NCBI RefSeq assembly: GCF_002259415.1
Contig: NZ_NPFY01000012.1
Span: 248,001-312,000, forward strand
DNA length: 64,000 nucleotides
DNA from: Rhodococcus sp. 14-2470-1b
Lineage (GTDB): Bacteria; Actinomycetota; Actinomycetes; Mycobacteriales; Mycobacteriaceae
Reading direction: 5' to 3'
Part shown: positions 51,396 through 59,919 of the stretch, piece after piece
How positions within the stretch are numbered: position 1 is the first letter of the stretch
How the letters are laid out: every line of letters starts with the position of its first letter
Translations under genes and position numbers: made by a program
Notes under the pieces: generated by a model
Databases searched by the model: none
Seen by the model: only the letters and a program-made list of their open reading frames with translations
Told to the model about the DNA's origin: nothing

Positions 51396-54300
51396 CTACC
51401 GATCGAACACCCTCAAGTTCCCTGGCGTCCAGAAGCCGGACCTGGTGACTTCGCTGGTGTCGAGTGTTGCCGGTACGGCACCGGGGTAGTACTGCTCGTA
51501 CCGTTCGAGCGAGCCCCAGTCGCGAGCCCAGTCGCGGTCGAGGTACGTCGGGACGGTGACGGGGCGGGCGAGGAGTTCACTCCAGCCGAGTGGTCCGCCG
51601 TTGTCGCCGGACTGCCAGGTGTCGGTGGAGCTGACGGCCAGTGGGCGGTCCGGGAGGATGCGGTATCCGGGGACTTCGGCGACGCCGTATTTGTGGTCGA
51701 ACGGGCGCTGGCAGGGGAACTGCAGTCCGACGGCCCAGTCGAGCAGTACGGGCTGTTCGCTACCGATGAGGTCGTTCAGCTTCTCCAGCTGAGGTACTCG
51801 CGGTGGCGTGAATGCGAACCACTGATCGCCGGTGAGGTTGGGGTCGTTGGCGACGATGCGCACGGCATCGGCGTCGGCGGGCAGGTCCGCGATGGGGATG
51901 CGGAGGTTACGCCACGACGGTGCGGGCCCGATGTCGCGGGGCAGGTAGGTGCCCTTGACGTCGACGGTTCCGTTGGGCTGACGCGTGCCGTACTCGACGA
52001 GGAGCGACTGGCCGTATGTCATGGCGCCCGTGTCGTCGTAGGACAGGATGCGGCCTGCGGCGGACACGACGATCAGCGGTGCGCTGTCGGAGCGCTCGGG
52101 CAGTGAGTACCAGCTCGAGGTCGCCGACGCCGGTTCCTGGATGCCTGGCTGGTAGGAGCCGAGGACGGGGGTGGTGGCCGGGTCCAGTCCGAAGGGCAGG
52201 GCTGCGGTGGAGCCGTTGACGCCGAGGGCGCCGATGCCGCCGCCGGTGCCCGAGCTCTGGCCTTCTTCGAATGCGGGTCCGACGCTCTGCTGGTCGGTGT
52301 TGCCCTGTCCGGGTTTCACCTCGACGGCGTCGGCGCTGAGGTCGGTGGGAATTCCGTTGGGGGTGAAGCCCGATGGGGTTTCACCTCCGAGTGGGCCGGT
52401 CTGTGGGTCGAACGCCGACGGGATGGGGTTCAGGATGCCGGCGTTGGGGTTCGATTCCACCAGCACGTCGTTCGCGAGGCCGCACGAGTTGCCGGTGAGG
52501 GCCTGGACGTTCGAGCGTGCGAGCGAGTAGGCGGGGTACTGGGACACTGCTCCCTTGACGAGGGAGAGGACTTCGAACAGCACCATGAGCCCGGCGATCA
52601 CCGTCAGCGGTGCGGCGGCGAATTTCTTGATGCGCCTGCCTCGTTCGCTACCGGCACGGGGTTGTGGCGGTGCGTAACCCTCACGGAGGTACTGCCATCC
52701 GGCCAACGCGAGTGCGGCGGCGAAGAGCACGAGGAAGAGGGTGTTGGATTCGTTTCCGCCGAGCGAGACGGTCTTGTCGAACCACGGAACGCCGTAGCTC
52801 GAGACGTACCAGTACCCGTTGATTCCCGAGAATGCGAGTGCCAGCACGAACATCAGGCCGGCGAGGAATATCGTTCGGTTTCGGCGAGACCTCAACGCGC
52901 TGGCGGAGATCGCGACGGCGGTCAGGGCGGCGAGGCTGCCCGCGATGCCTGCGTACGACCCGAAGTGGTGGGTCCACTTGGTCGGGTTGAACATCATGAA
53001 GAAGATCGTTCCGAACACGACGCCGATGAGTCGCCAGGCCGGTCCGTTGGAGATGCCGGGAACTTGCCTGCGTCGGAGCAGGATGAACAGCGTCGAGAAC
53101 AGGCACAGCAGCATCACGAGGAATGCGAAGCGGCGAGCGACGGAACCGTCGACCGTTTGTACGAACAGGTAGTAGTACCGCAGGAAGTCCTGGTACCACT
53201 GCTCGTTGGGGCCGATTGCCGTGCGCACACGCGTCGACTCCATGACCGTCGCGTAGGTCTGATCGGCGAAGACGACGACGAGGACCAGGAAGCCGGCGGC
53301 AGCGAGCGGTGCGAGGAGCGGCAGGGTACCGACCAGGCGGTGGCGGCGAACGACGATGCGCGCCATGGGCCGAGCTCCGGCCAACAGGGCAGCCACACAC
53401 ATCAGGCCCGTCGGCGCCGAGGCGAGGGTGAACGCGCCGATCAGGAACGCCGTCGCAGCAGGAAGCAGTCGGCCGGTGGCAATGGCGCGTTCGATGGAGC
53501 ACCACGTCAGGAGAGCGCCGAGCGCGACGATGGGTTCCGGGCGGAGACCGTTGTTGTAGGGCAGCCAGAACGCCAGGAACACGAGTCCGCCGGTCCACAG
53601 CGCCACGTTGGACTTGCGTACTGCGCGGCCGAGACGCGGGACGACCTCGCGGCTGATGACCATCCAGCAGAGAACGCCGGCGATGAGGGCGGGCAGGCGC
53701 ATCCAGGGGCTGGCAGTGGAGATCTTCGCGAAGACGGCGAGGACGTCGTAGTACCACCCGAACGGGGCCTCGGGCACACCGAACCAGCGGAAGTAGTTGG
53801 CCATGTAGCCCGACTGGTCCGCGGCCCGGGCCATGGTCAGCAGGTAGCCGTCGTCGGAGGTGTTGGCGCCGACGAAGTGCCAGCCGACGAGGACTCCGAC
53901 GACGGTGACGTCGACGCCGGTGAACTTCCACCAGTGCGACGGGAAGAACCGTCGGTGACCGCGTCCGTCGATGCCGTCGAGGCGGCCGAGGGCAGTGACG
54001 GCGATGATCGTGCAGACCACCGCGAGAATCATCGCCAGCAGCTTCAGGATCGTCGGGCTGGAGGAGAAGCGCGAGTCGACGTCGATGGTGACGTTCAGTC
54101 CGGCGGGTGCGGCGCCGTCGAGGTCGGTGAAGACGCCGACGACCTGGGGTCGCAGGTCACCGTCGAGACGTCCGGTGCGTTCGAGACCTTCGTCGTCGAC
54201 GAGGCCGGTGAACGATGCCGAGGTGTAGTCGATGTTCGAGGTGATCTCGATGGAGCTGCAGGCCGCGCCCTGCACGTCCTCGCGCGGTGCCGATGCGACG

Positions 54301-54722
54301 ACGACGTTGCGGTCCAGTACGTCGACCGAACCCTCGTTGACTCGCACGAACAGGCTGTTGAGCGCGGCACCCTCGCCCTGAGGCGGCGCGGTGGCGAGCA
54401 GCAGCCCGCCCTGCGGTGGCAGTGCGGCCACGGCGGAACACGGGATGGTCGCGGTCAGGGAGATCGGCGCCTGTGAGACGAGCGGGGCATCGATGTCCTG
54501 GATCGAGCCCGATTCCGGCCACGAGATGGTCGACGTCGTCTGCACGACGGGCAGGAACGGCGTCAGGAGAGCCAGGACGGCACCGAGAAGACCCGTGACG
54601 ATCGCGACCAGACGCGTCGTACGCACCGTGGATCGCAGATCGGCCCCAGTGCCCTTCGACACCGAACCCTTCGGCTGGGGGGCGTCGGGCACGGCGGGAG
54701 AATCGTTCACGGCGTCGGGCAC
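51396..54722 (-). CDS. Arabinosyltransferase of the EmbA/EmbB type
   Basis: 1108 residues. About thirteen to fifteen membrane helices, then a C-terminal outside carbohydrate-binding domain. The GT-C catalytic motif is GANTSDDGY (Asp290-Asp291), and Met297 corresponds to EmbB Met306 of M. tuberculosis. The N-terminus (LFVRVNEGSVDVLDRNVVVASAPRE, in parts) resembles EmbB, while the C-terminus (YGQSLLVEYG, PNLTGDQWFAFTPPRVPQLEKL) resembles EmbA, so I do not choose between them. It extends alpha-1,5 arabinan from DPA. Located 72 bp downstream of the EmbC-like gene. Confidence 0.95.
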   Translation of the reverse strand: MPDAVNDSPAVPDAPQPKGSVSKGTGADLRSTVRTTRLVAIVTGLLGAVLALLTPFLPVVQTTSTISWPESGSIQDIDAPLVSQAPISLTATIPCSAVAALPPQGGLLLATAPPQGEGAALNSLFVRVNEGSVDVLDRNVVVASAPREDVQGAACSSIEITSNIDYTSASFTGLVDDEGLERTGRLDGDLRPQVVGVFTDLDGAAPAGLNVTIDVDSRFSSSPTILKLLAMILAVVCTIIAVTALGRLDGIDGRGHRRFFPSHWWKFTGVDVTVVGVLVGWHFVGANTSDDGYLLTMARAADQSGYMANYFRWFGVPEAPFGWYYDVLAVFAKISTASPWMRLPALIAGVLCWMVISREVVPRLGRAVRKSNVALWTGGLVFLAFWLPYNNGLRPEPIVALGALLTWCSIERAIATGRLLPAATAFLIGAFTLASAPTGLMCVAALLAGARPMARIVVRRHRLVGTLPLLAPLAAAGFLVLVVVFADQTYATVMESTRVRTAIGPNEQWYQDFLRYYYLFVQTVDGSVARRFAFLVMLLCLFSTLFILLRRRQVPGISNGPAWRLIGVVFGTIFFMMFNPTKWTHHFGSYAGIAGSLAALTAVAISASALRSRRNRTIFLAGLMFVLALAFSGINGYWYVSSYGVPWFDKTVSLGGNESNTLFLVLFAAALALAGWQYLREGYAPPQPRAGSERGRRIKKFAAAPLTVIAGLMVLFEVLSLVKGAVSQYPAYSLARSNVQALTGNSCGLANDVLVESNPNAGILNPIPSAFDPQTGPLGGETPSGFTPNGIPTDLSADAVEVKPGQGNTDQQSVGPAFEEGQSSGTGGGIGALGVNGSTAALPFGLDPATTPVLGSYQPGIQEPASATSSWYSLPERSDSAPLIVVSAAGRILSYDDTGAMTYGQSLLVEYGTRQPNGTVDVKGTYLPRDIGPAPSWRNLRIPIADLPADADAVRIVANDPNLTGDQWFAFTPPRVPQLEKLNDLIGSEQPVLLDWAVGLQFPCQRPFDHKYGVAEVPGYRILPDRPLAVSSTDTWQSGDNGGPLGWSELLARPVTVPTYLDRDWARDWGSLERYEQYYPGAVPATLDTSEVTRSGFWTPGNLRVFDR

Positions 54723-54794
54723 GGTTGTCGATGTTATTCGAACGTGATCGGTTCACCGCACCCGCATCGCGAGGAAACCGGCATCATGTCGGTT

Positions 54795-57700
54795 TCATCC
54801 GACCCTTATCGGACCTTCGGTCTCCCAGCCGCTGCGAGTGACGGTTCCGACCGTCAGTTCTGCCGGTGTCGCCGACGGGTCCAGTGGGACGAATCTCTCG
54901 AGTGAACCCCAGTCGCGATCGAGATCATTGTCGAGGTACGTCGGTACGACCTGCGCGGACAGAACGAGCTGTTGCCAGCCGAGTGGTCCACCGCCGAAGG
55001 CGTCCATGACCGGACTGTGTGCGGCGGCGCCGCTGCGGTCCGGCAGGATGCGGTACTCCGGCAGTTCCGCGACGCCGTCCTTGTGGTCGAACGGGCGCTG
55101 GCACGGGAAGCCCAGTGCGACGGTCCAGTCCAGCATGACGGGCACGTCGGGACCGATGACGTCGACGAGTGGGGTCGTGCGGGGGATCCGCGGCGGCGTC
55201 ACGGCGAGCCATTGATCCGGTGAGATGTCGCCGTCGGTTGCGACGAGGCGGATGCGGTCGGCTTCGCCGGGGATGTCCGACAGCGGCACGCGCAGGTTGC
55301 GCCACGACGGCTGGGGCCCGATGTCGATCGGGGTGACGCGGCCCAGGACCTGATCGCCCGCGGCGAACTCCACCTCGAGCGGCTGGCCGGATGCGACGAT
55401 GCCGTCGGAGTCGACGGATCGGATGCGCCCGGCGGCGCTGATCGCGATGAAATCGCTGTCAGGAGTGGAGCCCGTGGAACGACCCGATCGGTCGGCATCC
55501 GACGGAAGGGAGAACCACTCGGTTTCGAGGGTGGCGGGTTCCGCGGTGTCGGCGCCGTAGCTACCGAGGACGGGCGTGCGTGACGGGTCGAGCCCGAACG
55601 GCAGTGCGACGGAGCTTCCGTTGACGCCGGTCGCTTCGGTGGTGCCGCCTTGGGTGCCTGAGGATCCTGCGGAGGTGGGTCCCTGAGTGTCGGTGCCGCT
55701 GTCGGGGTCGTCGCTGAATCCGCGGGTGCTCTCCTGGGAGACGTCTTCTTCGTCGGCGGTGAGATCGTTGGGGATTCCGTCGGGGGTGAAGCCGACGGTG
55801 TTCGGTCCGGCCAGTGAGTTCTGGACGGTGGAATCGATCGGCGTCAGCATCGAGCTGTTCGGATCTTGTTCGACGAGAACGTCGTTCGCGAGGGAGCAGG
55901 AGTTACCGGCGAGCGCGTTCAGGTTGGAGCGGGCCACCGAGTACGCGGGGTACTGGGCGACGATGCCCTTGGCGAAGGACGCGAGCTCGAACAGTACGAC
56001 GAAAGCGGCCATCACCGTCAGCGCGGAGACTCCGAAGCGTGCGGAGCGGGTGCTGGTTCGGTACGGCGCGCGGATGTGTTGCCAGCCTGCGTACAGCAAC
56101 GCGAGCACGGTCAGTCCGAGGAAGATGGTGGAGAAGCCTTTGCCGAGGATCATCGGAGGCTTGTCGAACCAGGGGATTCCGTAGCTGGAGACGTACCACC
56201 AGCCGTTGGAGCCGGTGAACGCGAGCGCGGCCAGGAACAGCACTGCGGCGGTGAACAGAGTCCGGTTGCGTGCGTTGTCCCGGGTAGCCGACGCGACGGC
56301 GACGGCCGCGACGGCAGCGAGCGATGCGGCCAGGCCCGCGTAGACACCGAAGTGGTGGGTCCACTTGGTGGGAGTGAACATCATCAGAGCGAGGGCGCCG
56401 ATCACGATGCCGACGATGCGCCTGGACGGTCCGATCGCGACGCCGGGGATCCGGCCACCGCGTCGAAGCATGACGACGATGGTGACGATCACGCACAGGA
56501 TCATCGCGAAGACGGCGAAGCGCCGTGCGAGGGAACCGTCGGGTGTGATCTCCATGAGGGAGTCCCAGCGGGCGCGCTCGTTGAACCAGGCGACGTTGGG
56601 TCCGACGGCGGCGCGGGCGCGGGTGGCTTCGAGGACTGTCGAGACGGTCTGGTCGGCGAACACGGCGGCGACGATGACGACTCCCGACGCCAGGATCGGG
56701 GCCAGCACGGGTGCGTAGCCGACGGTGCGGGCGCGTGCGATGACGATGCGGACGAGTGGGCGTCCGCCGGCGAGGAGCGCGGCGACGCAGATGAGCCCCG
56801 TCGGGCCTGCGGCGAGCGAGAACGCGGCGATGAGGACCGCGACGGCCGCGGGCAACAGTCGGCCGGTGGCGACAGCGCGTTCGATGGAGCACCACGTCAG
56901 CAGGGCACCGAGGGCGATGATCGGCTCGGGGCGCAGGCCGTTGTTGTAGGGCAGCCAGAAGGCGAGGAACACCAGGCCTGCGGTCCAGATTGCGACTTTG
57001 TTGGAGCGGACGGCGCGACCGAGACGCGGGATGACCTCGCGGCTGATCACGGCCCAGCACAGAAGCGCGGCGATCAGCGCCGGCAACCGCATCCACGGGC
57101 TGGCGGTGGAGACTTTCGCGAACGCGGCGAGCATGTCGTAGTAAGGCATCCCGAACGGTGCTTCGGGGACGCCGAACCAGCGGTAGTAGTTGGCCATGTA
57201 CCCGGCGTGCTCGGAGACGCGTGCCATGGTCAGCAGGTAGCCGTCGTCGGAGGTGTTGGCGCCGATGAAGTGCCACACGGCGAGTACCGCGATGACGACC
57301 CCGTCGACGACGGTGATGCGGAGCCACCGCGCCGGGAAGAAGCGGCGGCTGCTGCGTCCGTCGAGCAGATCGAGTCGGTGCAACGCGACGAGCGAGATGA
57401 TCGTGAAGATCACCGCTGCGGCCATCGCGAGTTTCTTCAGAACGGTGGGGGTCGAGGAGAAGCGGGAGTCGATCTGGACGTCCACGCTGAGGTTCGCCGG
57501 TGCGGCGCCCTGCAGTTCGGTGAAGATGCCCACTGTCTGTGGTCGTGCGTCGCCGTCGATCGTTCCGGTGACGTCGGTACCCGTTGCCGACGCAGTCGTC
57601 GACGTGTCCGTCGAACTGATGGTCACCGACGAGCACGACGCGAGTTCGGCGTCGGTCAGCGACAGCAGAACCTTCTCACGCAGGACGGCCTGCAGACCGG

Positions 57701-58046
57701 AATCGGTGCGGGAGACGACGAGGCCGACGCCCTGAGCGTCCGGTGCGCCGGGCGCGGTGGTCGAGAGTACGAGCGTGCCGGGCGCTGCCAGGGCGATGGT
57801 GCTGCACGGAATCGTGGCGTCGAGCGACAACGGTGAGTACGAGACGAGCGGAGCCTCGACCGAGTTCAACGTTCCGTTCTGCGGCCAGCTGATCGACGCC
57901 GAGTCCTGTGTGACCGGCAGCAGCGGCGTCAGGATCGCGGCGAGGACTGCGATGATGCCGGAGACGACGGCAACGACTCCCGCCGAACTACGCGTCGACG
58001 ACGATGCTTCAGGGGGCTTCGGTGCGGTGGCTGCAGCGGTGGACAC
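54795..58046 (-). CDS. embC: Arabinosyltransferase of the EmbC type
   Basis: 1083 residues. N-terminus ASISWPQNGTLNSVEAPLVSY is close to EmbC of M. tuberculosis. GANTSDDGY holds the catalytic Asp267-Asp268, and Met274 corresponds to the Met306 resistance position. The C-terminal domain ends with a TPPRIPRTTPLVDVIGPDVPVMLDW-like block, split around residue 950. It carries an extra Ser/Gly/Arg segment (ADRSGRSTGSTPDS) encoded by a dispersed repeat. Only two emb genes are present here; M. tuberculosis has three. The assignment to EmbC is from the N-terminal part only. Confidence 0.9.
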   Translation of the reverse strand: MSTAAATAPKPPEASSSTRSSAGVVAVVSGIIAVLAAILTPLLPVTQDSASISWPQNGTLNSVEAPLVSYSPLSLDATIPCSTIALAAPGTLVLSTTAPGAPDAQGVGLVVSRTDSGLQAVLREKVLLSLTDAELASCSSVTISSTDTSTTASATGTDVTGTIDGDARPQTVGIFTELQGAAPANLSVDVQIDSRFSSTPTVLKKLAMAAAVIFTIISLVALHRLDLLDGRSSRRFFPARWLRITVVDGVVIAVLAVWHFIGANTSDDGYLLTMARVSEHAGYMANYYRWFGVPEAPFGMPYYDMLAAFAKVSTASPWMRLPALIAALLCWAVISREVIPRLGRAVRSNKVAIWTAGLVFLAFWLPYNNGLRPEPIIALGALLTWCSIERAVATGRLLPAAVAVLIAAFSLAAGPTGLICVAALLAGGRPLVRIVIARARTVGYAPVLAPILASGVVIVAAVFADQTVSTVLEATRARAAVGPNVAWFNERARWDSLMEITPDGSLARRFAVFAMILCVIVTIVVMLRRGGRIPGVAIGPSRRIVGIVIGALALMMFTPTKWTHHFGVYAGLAASLAAVAAVAVASATRDNARNRTLFTAAVLFLAALAFTGSNGWWYVSSYGIPWFDKPPMILGKGFSTIFLGLTVLALLYAGWQHIRAPYRTSTRSARFGVSALTVMAAFVVLFELASFAKGIVAQYPAYSVARSNLNALAGNSCSLANDVLVEQDPNSSMLTPIDSTVQNSLAGPNTVGFTPDGIPNDLTADEEDVSQESTRGFSDDPDSGTDTQGPTSAGSSGTQGGTTEATGVNGSSVALPFGLDPSRTPVLGSYGADTAEPATLETEWFSLPSDADRSGRSTGSTPDSDFIAISAAGRIRSVDSDGIVASGQPLEVEFAAGDQVLGRVTPIDIGPQPSWRNLRVPLSDIPGEADRIRLVATDGDISPDQWLAVTPPRIPRTTPLVDVIGPDVPVMLDWTVALGFPCQRPFDHKDGVAELPEYRILPDRSGAAAHSPVMDAFGGGPLGWQQLVLSAQVVPTYLDNDLDRDWGSLERFVPLDPSATPAELTVGTVTRSGWETEGPIRVG
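55461..55491. repeat. Dispersed repeat unit inside the EmbC-type gene
   Basis: AGGAGTGGAGCC-CGT-GGAACGACCCGA on the plus strand, matching the cobM repeat around 25130-25160 at all but a few bases. Read on the minus strand it encodes the ADRSGRSTGSTP insert in the C-terminal domain. Confidence 0.65.
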
Positions 58047-58094
58047 GATTGTCGATGCTAGGGCACAGCCCGGACCGACCCCTTTTCCTGCAGG

Positions 58095-59885
58095 TCAGCG
58101 AGCGAAGTCTCGCACGTCCCAGATCCACACACCGTCGTGGTACTCGGCATCGAAGCCGAGGAGTTCGTCGACGGTGTCGCGTAGCTGCGTGCTGTTGCGA
58201 CCGGGTTGGAGGACGACGACGTCGGCGCCCCAGAATTGGAGATCGGATCGGGCGTCGGCTTGCTGCTGTGCTGTGACGTCCGGGACGGTGCCGGAGTTCC
58301 GCACGGACCCGAGCAGCAGGGCCGTCGGCCGATCCACGGCGCCGTACTTGGCTTTGCGTTCGACGTTGTCACCCGGTCCGACGAAGTATCCGCCCGCGAG
58401 CGGGAAGCCCATGTCGGCTTCGATCTGCCAGTGCAGGGGACGAGCGTCCTCGGGACGGGGGAGGGGCACGGTGACGACGGATCCGTCGTCGACGTAGTTC
58501 TTCCATTCCCCGCTGGCGAAGAAGGACGGCGTCGACGCGCGTTCGACGGTGTCGAGTGGCGTCGGGAGCAGCGGCACCAGCGCGAGTGCGAGAGCGATCG
58601 ACCACAGTGCCGGAATCGGCCGCAGCCCGGCTTTGAAGGCTTTGTCGGTGGCCAGTACCAGCAGAAGCGCCAGTGCGGGAACGGCGGCGAGCGCGAAGCG
58701 CGTTTCCAGGATCGACTCGACCAGTGGTGTGTCGGCCAGCCATTCCCACGGCAGTGCGATCTCGGTGTTGTTCTTGCCGACGATCAGTTCGGATCCGAGG
58801 GACAGCACAGCGACAGCGACGGCGGTGGCCACGGCAGCGCGGGCGCAGGCGACCCGCCACAGCCAGACCGCGGCGACCCCCGCGAGCACCAGGAGGGGCC
58901 ACCCGAAGTAGGCGTTCTCTTCCGTCGCGTTGATCCGGACGTTCTGACCGGGGGTCGCGACGCCGCCGATGGATTGCGTCGGGAACTGGGTGAGGGCTTT
59001 GGCGTCGTTGCCCATCGCGCCGTGTTCGAGGAACGAGTAGCTCTGGGGGCCGAAGAACTGCCAGTAGAGGGGGAAGGCGACGAGGGCGATCGCGAGCGCA
59101 GCCGCCAGCGGGAGGCTCTTCGCCGAGTTCTTGACGGCAGGCCACAGGCTGCGCGGCTTTCCGACGTAGTAGACGACCGCGAACAGTCCGAACGCGATCG
59201 CGAAGATCAGCAGAGGTTCTTCACCGAGCATGATCTGCAATGCGACGACGAGTCCGAGCGCGATGGTTCGTTTCGCTGTCGGGCCGTCCTGTGCGGTGCG
59301 GACGACGAGAGCCGCGATGACCGGCAGCAGAAAGAGGACGACGAAGTTGGGGTGGCCGTTGGCGTGGGAGATCATGCCCGGCGCGAAGCCGCACAGTGCT
59401 CCACCGAGCGCCGACGCCGGTCGCGACGCATCGAGCGTGCGTGAGAACAGCCAGTACCAGGCGTATGCCGTGCCTGCGAGACCGACGGTCAACGCGATGG
59501 CCCAGGTGACTGTCGGACCGAACAGCAACGTGACGGGTGCGAGCGGAATCGACAACCCGAACATGGCCGTGTTGGCCATCAGGTTCACCCCGAGCGGGAA
59601 GTTCTGCAGATCGCTCGACATCGGGTTCTCGAGGTGCGCGACGGAATGCGCGGCCACCGCGAAGAACCATTCCCACATGGCTTGGTCCTGGCCACTGTTG
59701 TAGAGATAGCCACTACCGAGGTTCCGCCACTGTCCCTGCAGCACGAAAAACGCGACGACGGTGAAGGCGGACGCAGCCGCGACATCGGCTCGATCGGCAC
59801 GCCGAAGACGGGTGGAGAGCGCCCCGATTCGCCGTGCCGGGGCGGTCCGCGGCTGCTCGAGAACAGTCTGGTCCGAGGTAGGCAT
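58095..59885 (-). CDS. GT-C-like polytopic membrane protein between aftA and emb
   Basis: 596 residues. About ten to eleven membrane helices, then a C-terminal soluble domain of about 150 residues (from ERASTPSFFASGEWKN). The N-terminal loop YNSGQDQAMWEWFFAVAAHS and NFPLGVNLMANTAMFG are like the first outside loop of GT-C glycosyltransferases, where an acidic residue is catalytic. No specific family is recognised. M. tuberculosis has no gene at this position. It is on the aftA-emb transcript (34 bp after aftA and 48 bp before the EmbC-type gene), so a role in arabinan or lipid-linked sugar assembly is plausible but unproven. Confidence 0.8.
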   Translation of the reverse strand: MPTSDQTVLEQPRTAPARRIGALSTRLRRADRADVAAASAFTVVAFFVLQGQWRNLGSGYLYNSGQDQAMWEWFFAVAAHSVAHLENPMSSDLQNFPLGVNLMANTAMFGLSIPLAPVTLLFGPTVTWAIALTVGLAGTAYAWYWLFSRTLDASRPASALGGALCGFAPGMISHANGHPNFVVLFLLPVIAALVVRTAQDGPTAKRTIALGLVVALQIMLGEEPLLIFAIAFGLFAVVYYVGKPRSLWPAVKNSAKSLPLAAALAIALVAFPLYWQFFGPQSYSFLEHGAMGNDAKALTQFPTQSIGGVATPGQNVRINATEENAYFGWPLLVLAGVAAVWLWRVACARAAVATAVAVAVLSLGSELIVGKNNTEIALPWEWLADTPLVESILETRFALAAVPALALLLVLATDKAFKAGLRPIPALWSIALALALVPLLPTPLDTVERASTPSFFASGEWKNYVDDGSVVTVPLPRPEDARPLHWQIEADMGFPLAGGYFVGPGDNVERKAKYGAVDRPTALLLGSVRNSGTVPDVTAQQQADARSDLQFWGADVVVLQPGRNSTQLRDTVDELLGFDAEYHDGVWIWDVRDFAR

Positions 59886-59919
59886 CGGTTGAACGTTACG
59901 TGAACGTTATGTCATTTGC

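Noticed and set aside
52662..54476. Long open frame opposite to the EmbA/B-type gene
   Set aside because: Same kind of GC-driven shadow with low-complexity Glu/Arg/Gly composition.
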